Position numbers and translations under genes: made by a program. A stretch of DNA of 11,986 bases from an archaeon RBG_16_50_20 (GTDB lineage Archaea > Thermoproteota > Bathyarchaeia > 40CM-2-53-6): NCBI GenBank assembly GCA_001768965.1, contig MEMY01000081.1:1772-13757 (forward strand). Direction: 5' to 3'. Shown in pieces: positions 1 to 6,591 of this stretch. The notes beneath the pieces were generated by a model. It was not told the origin of the DNA. It was given only the letters and a program-made list of their open reading frames with translations, and made no database searches. The first letter of the stretch is position 1. Every line of letters starts with the position of its first letter.

Positions 1-56
1 ACATCTCTGTTCTCAGCGTCGCAGTACTGGCATTTCTTCGGCAAGGTTTTCACTGA
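1..56 (+). CDS. Possible C-terminal end of an upstream membrane protein (partial)
   Basis: The frame beginning at base 3 is open from the window edge to a TGA at 54-56 and encodes 17 residues, ISVLSVAVLAFLRQGFH. A hydrophobic run followed by a short basic tail is what the last transmembrane helix of a membrane protein looks like. The fragment is too short to assign to a family. The other two plus-strand frames are also open across this stretch, so openness alone proves nothing. Confidence 0.25.
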   Translation, partial: ISVLSVAVLAFLRQGFH

Positions 57-165
57 GCGATGTATGGTGTTCTGGGAAGATAATTCTTCGCTTCGACTGA
101 TCTGTCAAATGAAATTCTTATCAACATGGTTGGAAATTGAGATTGACCTTAACCGTGAACTGTCC

Positions 166-273
166 ATGGCCATCATACCATGCCCGCGGTGTGGTCAACC
201 CGTCGAATTCATCTCGGGGAGCAAAACTCGGTCTAGGTGTCTGAGCTGTGGCTTTTACGATGACTGTTGCTGA
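166..273 (+). CDS. Small zinc-ribbon protein, 35 residues
   Basis: The frame is open further upstream, but the part that looks like a protein starts at the ATG at 166. It reads MAIIPCPRCGQPVEF and continues to a CLSCG knuckle and a terminal CC. Two CxxC pairs (C6/C9 and C25/C28) are 15 residues apart, the pattern of a minimal rubredoxin-like zinc ribbon that would bind one zinc ion. The last two cysteines (34-35) could be additional ligands or a redox pair. The stop overlaps the ribosome binding site of the O-methyltransferase that follows, so the two are probably co-transcribed. A weak AT-rich element near 115-122 could be the promoter. No specific function can be read; such miniature ribbons often mediate protein or nucleic acid contacts. 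Confidence 0.6.
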   Translation: MAIIPCPRCGQPVEFISGSKTRSRCLSCGFYDDCC

Positions 274-277
274 GGTG
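272..277 (+). promoter_or_regulatory. Shine-Dalgarno site for the O-methyltransferase
   Basis: GAGGTG lies 7 bases before the GTG at 285 and is complementary to the archaeal 16S 3' end. It overlaps the stop of the upstream zinc-ribbon gene. It decides the GTG start, because no ATG lies close by in frame, and it supports translational coupling of the two genes. Confidence 0.6.
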
Positions 278-284
278 AATCGAA

Positions 285-920
285 GTGCGCTACGAGGATG
301 TTTCTGAATACGTTGCCAAACTAGTTGGGAAGGGGGATGACGTCCAAGTTTGGGTTGGCAAGAGATCTGTAGAATTACGAGAACACGGAGTATACGCGAT
401 AGACCCGACTCGAGGGCGTCTCCTGGAACTCTTGGCGAGATTAGGGTCCCCGAAGACGGTTTTGGAGATTGGTTCGGGTGCAGGATACAGTGCGCTATGG
501 TTCATGAAAGGGATGGGTTCGGATGGAACCTTGGACGCCATCGAATACAACCAAGCTGTAGCCAAAGTTCTTGAAACCGCCGTCAAGAAGGCCGGACTGG
601 AAGGTCGAATTCGAATACATAACGGCCCCGCACTCTCAGTACTGAGGGATCTACAGGGACCGTATGATTTCGTGTTCATCGACGCTGACAAGGATGAGTA
701 CCCCGATTATTTGGACGAAGCAATTAGGCTGACTCAGCGCGGCAGCATGATCATCGCCGACAACATGCTGTGGGGCGGCGCCATGGTCCGTGGCGACAAA
801 CGCAGGGAGGGAGCCCGCGGAATCATGGCCTATACAAGACGTATCTTCAATGACGAGCGGTTGTCGAGCCTTATCGTTCCATTGGGGGATGGGTTGGCGA
901 TTAGTTATCGTCTTAAGTGA
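285..920 (+). CDS. Class I SAM-dependent O-methyltransferase (caffeoyl-CoA/catechol OMT family)
   Basis: The product (211 residues) should transfer a methyl group from S-adenosylmethionine to a hydroxyl of a small molecule; the substrate cannot be read. Residues 58-66 carry SAM motif I (TVLEIGSGAGYS region). E87 sits where the ribose-binding acid is expected, in DAIEYN. The FIDADKDEY segment (131-139) and D159-N160 match the metal-binding D...DN set of the Methyltransf_3 family, in which Mg2+ orients the substrate hydroxyl. The length is normal for the family and there is no signal peptide, so it is cytoplasmic. The start is GTG, chosen from the GAGGTG site 7 bases upstream. The gene follows a tiny zinc-ribbon gene and is followed by a new promoter. 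Family assignment is firm, substrate unknown. Confidence 0.88.
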   Translation: MRYEDVSEYVAKLVGKGDDVQVWVGKRSVELREHGVYAIDPTRGRLLELLARLGSPKTVLEIGSGAGYSALWFMKGMGSDGTLDAIEYNQAVAKVLETAVKKAGLEGRIRIHNGPALSVLRDLQGPYDFVFIDADKDEYPDYLDEAIRLTQRGSMIIADNMLWGGAMVRGDKRREGARGIMAYTRRIFNDERLSSLIVPLGDGLAISYRLK

Positions 921-949
921 TTCTGCAAAAGAAACTAAGCAGACAAACT

Positions 950-960
950 CTTAAGTTCCT
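950..960 (+). promoter_or_regulatory. TATA-like promoter element of the CDF transporter gene
   Basis: CTTAAGTTCCT lies 41 bases before the ATG at 991. An archaeal TATA box sits about 25 bases before the transcript start, so the expected leader is roughly 10-15 bases. This fits the lack of a Shine-Dalgarno site before 991. Nearly the same 11-mer occurs at 2441, ahead of the next gene. Confidence 0.45.
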
Positions 961-990
961 CTTTGTTCGAACCGACCCGCGTTCACATCG

Positions 991-2376
991 ATGCCAAGAA
1001 TCACGAAGACGGGAGCACTGAAAATCTCCTTCGTCGCTATTGTCTCGGCCATAATAGTAGAGGGTCTTGCTGGGCTTGTCGTCGGTAGCTTGGCGCTGAT
1101 GAGCGACGCAGCGCATGCCGCATTTGACGCCCTCTCCACGTTGATCCTCCTAGTAGCAACTAGCCTTTCCCTGAAACCAGCTGATGAGGACCATACGTAC
1201 GGTCACGGAAAGATAGAGACCCTAGGCACTCTCATCGGAGGTGTAGCCCTAATAGTGCTCGCGGGGACGATCATGGTGCTCGCGGCATATCGGCTCGCTT
1301 TCGGGTCAATTATCCAACACACATCCATCGGCCTCGCGGCTGCAGGTTACACTTTGGCGGTCGATTTTGTCCGGATGGGAGTACTCAGTGCCGCTTCGAA
1401 GACTGGAAGTTCGACCATTCGTGCAGGACTTTACGCTGCTGTTTCCGATTTCGCCTCCACCGTCATTGCAATATTGGGTTTGGGACTGGCGATCCTTGGA
1501 TATCCAGGTGGAGACCCTGTTGCGTCAATAATTTTGGCGATAGGACTCGGCTACACCAGCATCAGACTCGTCTACTCTTCTTCATTGGAATTGAGTGATG
1601 CTATCTCGGGTAAACTCATTCAATCAATCCTCAAGGAAATTCGGAGGACAGATGAAGTTCTGAAGGTGAAAGAGCTCAGGGCCCGACGGGTGGGTCAGAT
1701 GACGTATGTGGACGCGATTGTCGCGGTGTCACCTTATGCAAAGTTGGCTGATGCCGACACGGTGGCCTCAAGAATCGAAGCAAACCTGACGCGGCTCCTC
1801 GGCGAAGCAACAGTCTTGATTCATATCGAACCTTTGGACTGGGATGTTCCGGTTGAGCTGCATATTCGAAATGCAACCGGCAAGGTGGACGGAGCTCGCG
1901 GTCTCCACAATCTATTGGTCACCGATATTGCCGGTGAGTTGTATGTGACGCTGCACGTTCAGGTTGACCCGTCCTTACCGCTCGACAAGGCACATGACAT
2001 TGCCGAATCCGTGGAGAAAGGTATTGGGGCGGCGGTTCCGCAGGTTCGACAGGTGACCGTGCACCTTGAACCTTCATTGCCAGAGCAGACCAGCGGTACC
2101 CTGATCGACGATCAATATGTCTCAGGCGCGGTCAGGTCAATCATAGGATCCTACCGGGAGGTTGTGGCTGTTAACTCGATCTTGGTCTACTCGACCAGCA
2201 ACGTGCTTCATATCAATATCCATTGTCTCTTCGCTGGAGACGAAAGTATAAGCAAGATTCACGACATGGTTACGAAAGTTGAGGAAAACATCCGACAAAA
2301 GTTCAGTGATGCGATTGTCACGATACATGCCGAACCCGTTTCCTCAAAGAGGCAAATTCCAGCGAAGGCCGATTGA
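991..2376 (+). CDS. Cation diffusion facilitator with three tandem cytoplasmic domains
   Basis: This is a 461-residue inner-membrane metal exporter of the CDF family, which exchanges Zn2+, Mn2+, Fe2+ or similar ions for protons. Residues about 12-200 form the six-helix domain. TM2 has the classic D39-x2-H42-x3-D46 site, and the conserved YGHGKIE loop is at 70-76. In TM5 the usual HxxxD site reads A149-x3-D153, so one canonical ligand is absent. The C-terminal part is far longer than the single domain of ordinary members. It holds three beta-alpha-beta units, at about 212-282, 290-362 and 375-450, each ending in a similar strand (VLIHIEP, VTVHLEP, VTIHAEP). The start ATG is the first after a TATA-like element, with no ribosome binding site. 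CDF membership is firm; the metal is not predictable, especially given the TM5 change. Confidence 0.88.
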   Translation: MPRITKTGALKISFVAIVSAIIVEGLAGLVVGSLALMSDAAHAAFDALSTLILLVATSLSLKPADEDHTYGHGKIETLGTLIGGVALIVLAGTIMVLAAYRLAFGSIIQHTSIGLAAAGYTLAVDFVRMGVLSAASKTGSSTIRAGLYAAVSDFASTVIAILGLGLAILGYPGGDPVASIILAIGLGYTSIRLVYSSSLELSDAISGKLIQSILKEIRRTDEVLKVKELRARRVGQMTYVDAIVAVSPYAKLADADTVASRIEANLTRLLGEATVLIHIEPLDWDVPVELHIRNATGKVDGARGLHNLLVTDIAGELYVTLHVQVDPSLPLDKAHDIAESVEKGIGAAVPQVRQVTVHLEPSLPEQTSGTLIDDQYVSGAVRSIIGSYREVVAVNSILVYSTSNVLHINIHCLFAGDESISKIHDMVTKVEENIRQKFSDAIVTIHAEPVSSKRQIPAKAD

Positions 2377-2395
2377 TAGTAGTGATTACTAATCG
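2370..2395 (+). terminator. Possible stem-loop at the 3' end of the CDF gene
   Basis: CGATT (2370-2374) and AGTA (2378-2381) pair with TACT (2387-2390) and AATCG (2391-2395). This leaves a 5-base loop and a 3-base bulge. It covers the stop codon (2374-2376) and precedes the promoter of the next gene. There is no U-tract after it, so a terminator role is only a guess. Confidence 0.2.
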
Positions 2396-2440
2396 ATGGT
2401 CTACACGTTGAGAGTTGCGTATTCCGGACTTTGAGCAAGC

Positions 2441-2451
2441 CTTAAGTTCTT
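2441..2451 (+). promoter_or_regulatory. TATA-like promoter element of the secreted PEF protein gene
   Basis: CTTAAGTTCTT matches the element at 950 at 10 of 11 positions and lies 38 bases before the ATG at 2479, almost the same spacing as at 950/991. This favours the ATG at 2479 over the in-frame GTG at 2464. Confidence 0.45.
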
Positions 2452-2478
2452 TCACCGTTTCGGGTGCAGCGAATTCTC

Positions 2479-3354
2479 ATGCTGAGACATCGCGTTGTTC
2501 TCATTATAGTTGGTGTGCTGATCTCTTTCTCCATAGCCTCTTTTGTAGCACCCTTGACCCATGCAGGGATACAGTGCAGCATTCAGATCAACGATCTGAA
2601 CTATCCGCTCAAAGTCGAGCCTGGGCAAGGGTTTGAGATTGACACGTTGCTCACCGTTACATGCAATCAAGCGTCTGTCCCTGTTGCGGGACGTGTCGAT
2701 CTGTATGACAATTCAACAGGAAGGCAGCTGAGCGTGTCAGGTTTTCCTGTGGGTGTAAATCCAAACTCGCCTGAGTGGAGCATTACCGCGGCCATCTCGA
2801 GCAAACTTCAAGCACCTTCAGACATGCGAATTCTGTACCTTCGAATGGTCATCTGGCTCGCCATAGGTGAAGGGGTGCCTGCTCTCCAGGCCGGACGCTT
2901 GGAGAAGAGCTTGCAAGTTGAAGTAGGAGAGGCAACGCCAGCAAGCGTCACAACTCAGATAGTGATCGGTCAAACCACAAACTCCACCTTAGCGTATGTA
3001 TTCATCTCTAGCAACTCAACCGTCTCACAAGCTAACTATGACTCTGGATCCCACCTCATCACTTTCAATGCGAGTGGTCCGGGCGGAGCGAGCGGTTTCA
3101 CCGCGGTGATCTTTCCAAAATACTTCATCGATGGCTCGCCCGTCGTAGTGATCGATAATGGAAACCTGAATCCGATATCATTGTACGTCAGTAGCAACTC
3201 GACCCATTATCTAGTATCCTTCGGGTATCCGTTGAGCGTTCACATAATTACGGTTGGAGGATCTACGACGATTCCAGAGTTCGAGATTGTTCCCCTACTG
3301 TTGATGCTTTCGATGCTGTCACCCGTAGCTCTCTTGAGTCGTCGAAACCGCTGA
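2479..3354 (+). CDS. Secreted surface protein with PEF-CTERM-like sorting tail
   Basis: This 291-residue protein has three parts: a signal peptide (residues 1-29, with MLRHR then a hydrophobic core), an extracellular region, and a C-terminal sorting signal. The tail is TTIPEF (263-268), a hydrophobic stretch (about 269-286) and the basic end SRRNR. That tripartite layout is the mark of archaeosortase substrates. Residues about 155-260 look like a beta-rich domain common in archaeal surface proteins, with a Ser/Asn-rich repeat-like texture and several N-x-S/T sequons (for example NST near 78, 168 and 240) that may be glycosylated. Two cysteines (33, 62) could form a disulfide. The start was set at ATG 2479 from promoter spacing; GTG 2464 would add five residues. 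The gene converges on the acetyltransferase with 10 bases between. Function beyond surface location is unknown. Confidence 0.75.
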   Translation: MLRHRVVLIIVGVLISFSIASFVAPLTHAGIQCSIQINDLNYPLKVEPGQGFEIDTLLTVTCNQASVPVAGRVDLYDNSTGRQLSVSGFPVGVNPNSPEWSITAAISSKLQAPSDMRILYLRMVIWLAIGEGVPALQAGRLEKSLQVEVGEATPASVTTQIVIGQTTNSTLAYVFISSNSTVSQANYDSGSHLITFNASGPGGASGFTAVIFPKYFIDGSPVVVIDNGNLNPISLYVSSNSTHYLVSFGYPLSVHIITVGGSTTIPEFEIVPLLLMLSMLSPVALLSRRNR

Positions 3355-3364
3355 GTGTGCGGCT

Positions 3365-3850
3365 CTAGGTGAGCGCTTTGGTCATGACGTACGCGTCGGA
3401 GCTGTCGAAGTAGTATCGCGGAATAGTCCGGGTGATTATGAACCCCATTTTCTTGTAGAGTTCGATTGCTGCTTCGTTGTTCAGTCTGACCTCGAGATAA
3501 CATTCATCTGAGTTTGCCGCGGAGAGCGCGGAAAGTGCTTGTTCAACAAGCGAGTAGCCTATTCCAAGTCGCCTGAAGTCGGGTATCACAGCGACTGAGA
3601 TAATATGTCCCTTTTTTGCGAATCTTAGCTTCTTCAGATCAGAGAATCCATGCTCCAGCCTACACATTATGTACCCGACAACATGGCCTTGTGATTCGGC
3701 GACAACAAATGTGTCTGGCAGAGTGTTGTATGTGTCGATGAAGAAGTAGGCTGCGTAATTCTCGGGAAGGCACACCCTGTTGATGTTGATGACCGCTTCG
3801 AGGTCGGCGGGGTTGAATCGCCGTAGCGTGTAGTTTTTCTGAATCAGCAA
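3365..3850 (-). CDS. N-terminal (N-alpha) acetyltransferase, archaeal ARD1/RimI type, GNAT fold
   Basis: This 161-residue enzyme should transfer acetyl from acetyl-CoA to the alpha-amino group of nascent or ribosomal proteins in the cytoplasm. It resembles the archaeal ARD1 (Sulfolobus Nat) family. Diagnostic segments are INRVCLPENY (23-32), VGYIMCRLEHGFS (58-70), KKGHIISVAV (79-88), the acetyl-CoA loop RRLGIG (93-98), YLEVRLNNEAAI (118-129) and LYKKMGF (131-137). The length is typical. The start codon is TTG: upstream in frame there is no ATG or GTG before a TAA, and the conserved fold begins at once (YTLRRF). An AT-rich element on the minus strand near 3886-3899 could be the promoter. Assignment to the family is firm; exact substrate range is inferred. 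Confidence 0.88.
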   Translation of the reverse strand: MLIQKNYTLRRFNPADLEAVININRVCLPENYAAYFFIDTYNTLPDTFVVAESQGHVVGYIMCRLEHGFSDLKKLRFAKKGHIISVAVIPDFRRLGIGYSLVEQALSALSAANSDECYLEVRLNNEAAIELYKKMGFIITRTIPRYYFDSSDAYVMTKALT

Positions 3851-3885
3851 CGGGGACTTCAGATTTTCCCCATTCCGGTTTTCGG

Positions 3886-3899
3886 CTATATGATATTAT
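3886..3899 (-). promoter_or_regulatory. AT-rich promoter element of the acetyltransferase gene
   Basis: On the minus strand this reads ATAATATCATATAG, about 36-49 bases before the TTG start at 3850. That is the distance expected for an archaeal TATA box with a short leader. It lies back to back with the promoter of the protease operon. Confidence 0.35.
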
Positions 3900-3929
3900 C
3901 CCCTCATGGCCAGCGGGGCTTGTGAATAC

Positions 3930-3937
3930 GTTTAAAT
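3930..3937 (+). promoter_or_regulatory. TATA box of the site-2 protease operon
   Basis: GTTTAAAT is a good archaeal TATA match 43-50 bases before the GTG at 3980. The predicted transcript start is near 3960, giving a leader of about 20 bases that includes GGAAGG (3966-3971), a plausible ribosome binding site for that GTG. Confidence 0.5.
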
Positions 3938-3979
3938 GAGCTTCTTCGGGTATGCGCGGAAAATCGGAAGGCTCTTCTG

Positions 3980-5134
3980 GTGGCATCTGGCTCATCGCAA
4001 TCATCCCCTATCGCAACTTCCCCGTATCCAGTTTACCCCATGAATTTCGGGTCGATTCGTAGCCTCATCGAGTACCGTTTTAGGCTTCTCGACGCCTATG
4101 TAGATGTCACGGGCGCAGCAACATTCAAGGTGGAAAATGAGCCGATCAAGGACAAGTTCGTGGAGCTTCTGCGAGACCTCGCCAATCACGGATTGATGGC
4201 GAGGATCAGAAGGGTCTCCAACGACCTCATCATTAGCGTATTCCCCAAACCAAGACTGAATCAGCCTCGCAAACTCATCAACCTGCTTCTCTTCATCGCA
4301 ACGGTTGGGACAGTGGGCTTCGCAAGTTACCTGCTGATTTTCGACGTGGACCCGCAATTGACGGCGGCGCTTTTCCAGCGTTCCAATTTGTATCAGCAGG
4401 CCTTCGTGCTGGCGACGGCGATCCTTGGAATAGTTGGGTTGCATGAGATGGGGCATGTGCTTGCAGTTCGGCATCATAAAATGGATGCGACGCTCCCCTA
4501 CTTCGTCCCCGCTCCACCTCCTTTTCCGTTCGGGACTTTCGGTGCCGTTATTTCACTCCGCGGCCCACCTGTGAATCGCGATCAATTATTTGACTTGGGA
4601 TTTAGCGGACCTTTAGCTGGATTCTTGGCGACAATAGGCGTTGCAGTATTCGCCATCCTAACGGCTCCTCTAATAACGCAGCAAGAAGCGGCGAGGTTAA
4701 TCTCACAGAATCTTCTGACCTCAAGGGGGTGGCCCTACACCCCTCTGCTTGTGGAGATGCTCGGGTTCCTGAATCTCCGGACGGTGCCGGACGGATATGT
4801 ACTGGTGCTGACTCAGGTCGCATTCGCTGCTGAGGTCGGAGCCCTGATAACTTTTCTCAATGTTCTGCCGGTTTGGCAACTGGACGGCGGGCACATTTCC
4901 AGGGCGACCTTCGGGGACCAGGGTCACAAGATCGCCGCCTTCATCGGGTTCGCGATCCTCTTCTTGGCAGGTTACTACGGCTTTGCGGTTCTGTTGATCA
5001 TCTTCATGTTTGCTAGTCGGCGTCCCTTCGAAGGTGTGGAACCTCTTGACGACGTTTCTCCGCTGTCCAAGTCGCGAAAAGGATTGTTTGCCTTAACTCT
5101 GGTGATGCTCGTACTCTCATTCGTCATCTTCTGA
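3980..5134 (+). CDS. Site-2-type intramembrane metalloprotease (peptidase family M50)
   Basis: This 384-residue multi-pass membrane zinc protease should cut transmembrane substrates inside the lipid bilayer. The zinc motif HEMGH is at 155-159, in a helix starting near 141. The second motif LNVLPVWQLDGGH (293-305) supplies the third zinc ligand D302. Between them lies the proline-rich PYFVPAPPPFPFGTFGA loop (173-189) and GPLAGF (210-215), both seen in archaeal and plastid EGY-like M50 proteins. About six hydrophobic segments are visible, the last ending at the C-terminus. The first 95 residues are a soluble cytoplasmic domain. No ATG fits the promoter; GTG 3980 has GGAAGG 8 bases upstream, while ATG 4040 would remove 20 low-complexity residues. 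It is the first gene of a four-gene operon. The substrate is unknown. Confidence 0.88.
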   Translation: MASGSSQSSPIATSPYPVYPMNFGSIRSLIEYRFRLLDAYVDVTGAATFKVENEPIKDKFVELLRDLANHGLMARIRRVSNDLIISVFPKPRLNQPRKLINLLLFIATVGTVGFASYLLIFDVDPQLTAALFQRSNLYQQAFVLATAILGIVGLHEMGHVLAVRHHKMDATLPYFVPAPPPFPFGTFGAVISLRGPPVNRDQLFDLGFSGPLAGFLATIGVAVFAILTAPLITQQEAARLISQNLLTSRGWPYTPLLVEMLGFLNLRTVPDGYVLVLTQVAFAAEVGALITFLNVLPVWQLDGGHISRATFGDQGHKIAAFIGFAILFLAGYYGFAVLLIIFMFASRRPFEGVEPLDDVSPLSKSRKGLFALTLVMLVLSFVIF

Positions 5135-5159
5135 AAGTCGGGACCTGGTTCGAGCCTTC

Positions 5160-5867
5160 ATGTACTCGGATCTCCAGATCAAACTCCTGGAACTCACCAA
5201 GCAAAAGAGAAGGATTACTATACCCGAGTTGACCGAGCACGTTCGCGTTCATTATACCGAAGCACTGAACCAGCGGTTAGAGCAACTTGCCCGAGATGGG
5301 TTGGTTGCTTCAGCTCAAGGGGCAATCGAACTTTATCCGGAACATCGAATGAGAATTGCTGAACGGCTAATAGGAGAAGGTTGTGATCCGCAGAGGATTT
5401 CGCGGCTACTCGAATGGCAGGAGTTTGAAGATTTCGCGGCCATGTCTTTGAAGCAGAACGGATTCGGGGTTGTCAAACATTTCGTGTTCAAAGCGAGGAG
5501 TGGGAGGCGTGAGATCGATCTTCTCGCCTGGAATGACACCTTTCTTCTTGCAATTGACTGCAAGCATTGGTTGCGTGGAGTCTCTCCCTCTCAAGCGCGA
5601 AAAATCGCACGCGCACAGGCGGAGCGAGCGGTTGCTCTGGCGGAGAGGCCGGATTTGCTAAAGAAGCGTGGTATGGACAGCGTTGAGAAAAGGTCGTTGA
5701 TGCCTGTAATTTTCTGCTTGGGTGACCCACGTCAGCCGATCGTAGATGGCGTTCCAATCGTCGCAGTGTCCAAGCTGATAAGTTTCCTGTACGGCATCTC
5801 TCCGGTTGATGATAAGATCCATATGATTCCAGTCAAGGCTCAGAGCGAGCAATCTACGTTAGTGTGA
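5160..5867 (+). CDS. Winged-helix plus PD-(D/E)xK nuclease-fold protein (Mrr/restriction endonuclease-like)
   Basis: This is a soluble 235-residue protein of two parts. Residues about 5-60 form a winged helix-turn-helix (ITIPELTEHVRVHYTEALNQ region, then a wing). Residues about 86-215 look like a restriction-endonuclease-like fold: an E88-x-E90-D91 helix, GF at 101-102, REID with D120, then AIDCKHW with D133-x-K135. D120 and the DxK pair match the metal-binding and catalytic pattern of the PD-(D/E)xK superfamily, so the active site appears intact. The end (MPVIFCLGDP ... VPIVAVSKLISFL) is typical of this class. It follows the protease gene by 25 bases and leaves one base before the next gene, so it is in the operon. 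There is no methylase partner, so this is not a simple restriction system. Nuclease activity is inferred; target unknown. Confidence 0.72.
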   Translation: MYSDLQIKLLELTKQKRRITIPELTEHVRVHYTEALNQRLEQLARDGLVASAQGAIELYPEHRMRIAERLIGEGCDPQRISRLLEWQEFEDFAAMSLKQNGFGVVKHFVFKARSGRREIDLLAWNDTFLLAIDCKHWLRGVSPSQARKIARAQAERAVALAERPDLLKKRGMDSVEKRSLMPVIFCLGDPRQPIVDGVPIVAVSKLISFLYGISPVDDKIHMIPVKAQSEQSTLV

Positions 5868-5868
5868 A

Positions 5869-6585
5869 GTGTCCTGGCCTGACCGAAGCCCTAATTTGAC
5901 AGCCCCAATCCACAACGCGCCAACCTTGAGCGAAATCGAACAGCGACTCCAACAGTTGACCAATGCGGTCTTGGCAGGGAAGGAAGAAGAGGCAAGGCAG
6001 ACCACGCATGCCGCGCTTGCCAGGGGTTGCACGACGAATGATGTCCTCGACGCAATTGTCGAAGCCGTGAACATAATCGTCGACCTCCATGAGGTTGGAG
6101 AATACGACCAAGAGAAGTTAAGTCCTGCAGAAGCAGCGGTCAACTCAAGCTTACAGGTCATCGAAGAAAGGCTTGCTACGACAGAGGGAAGATTCAATTT
6201 GAAGGCGACTGTGGGGCCGGTCGGCTTGAGCGCCGGTGGTCTATTGTCCTGTGCCCTTTCAGCTGTTCTAAGGTCGATTGGTTTTCGCGCAGCAAACCTG
6301 AGCAAGACCCAAACTGCGCTTGAGCTTCTGAGAAATTCGGAAGAGCTGGGAGCAGACTTGGTTGTCCCGCTCCTACCGAGCGAGGGCGTGGAGAGTCATC
6401 TGCGCTCATTCATCGATGAAATCGAACGCGGAGGATTCAAAGCGAAATTCGAAGTCATCCCAGTCGCCCCGGGGTTGTCTGACGCGATTGAGGTCCCGCT
6501 TTCAATTGCAAGGAACTCAAGCGAGGCGATTAGCAAGGCCATGGAGTGGGCAATGAAGAAAGGGACTAAACGTAAGAACGAGTGA
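5869..6585 (+). CDS. Corrinoid-protein-like protein lacking the cobalamin histidine
   Basis: The 238 residues resemble methyltransferase corrinoid proteins in layout. A helical cap domain occupies about 20-103 (AVLAGKEEEA, ALARGCTTNDVLDAI, VGEYDQEKLSPAEAA). A Rossmann-type domain follows at about 110-230, ending in a helix. The key difference is at the cobalamin loop. Where family members have GDVHDIG, with the His that ligates cobalt, this protein reads GPVGLSAGG (116-124). It therefore should not bind B12 in the base-off/His-on form. Later features of the fold remain, such as AVLRSIGFRAANLS (132-145) and GADLVVPLL (161-169). The start is GTG, one base after the preceding stop; TTG 5926 is an alternative at the edge of the cap domain. 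It is the third gene of the protease operon. It may be a sensor or scaffold rather than a methyl carrier (inference). Confidence 0.6.
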   Translation: MSWPDRSPNLTAPIHNAPTLSEIEQRLQQLTNAVLAGKEEEARQTTHAALARGCTTNDVLDAIVEAVNIIVDLHEVGEYDQEKLSPAEAAVNSSLQVIEERLATTEGRFNLKATVGPVGLSAGGLLSCALSAVLRSIGFRAANLSKTQTALELLRNSEELGADLVVPLLPSEGVESHLRSFIDEIERGGFKAKFEVIPVAPGLSDAIEVPLSIARNSSEAISKAMEWAMKKGTKRKNE

Positions 6586-6591
6586 TTCCGC

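Noticed and set aside
1..165. Longer version of the zinc-ribbon gene starting at 64 or at the left edge
   Set aside because: The added residues look non-protein-like and have no motif; the ATG at 166 directly precedes the conserved ribbon. It cannot be fully excluded because the frame is open to the edge.
290..691. Minus-strand open frame (133 codons) in the O-methyltransferase gene
   Set aside because: It is antisense to conserved SAM and metal motifs, and has no motif of its own.
4001..4477. Long minus-strand open frame (158 codons) inside the protease gene
   Set aside because: It is antisense to a gene with clear M50 motifs and its translation shows no recognisable domain.
5160..5867. 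Restriction-modification or defence system based on the nuclease-fold protein
   Set aside because: No DNA methylase, specificity subunit or other defence gene is adjacent, and the gene is embedded in an operon with a membrane protease.
5859..6305. Minus-strand open frame (148 codons) opposite the corrinoid-like gene
   Set aside because: It is a shadow of the plus-strand gene, which fits the operon spacing and has a recognisable fold; the antisense translation is Ser/Ala/Thr-rich without motifs.
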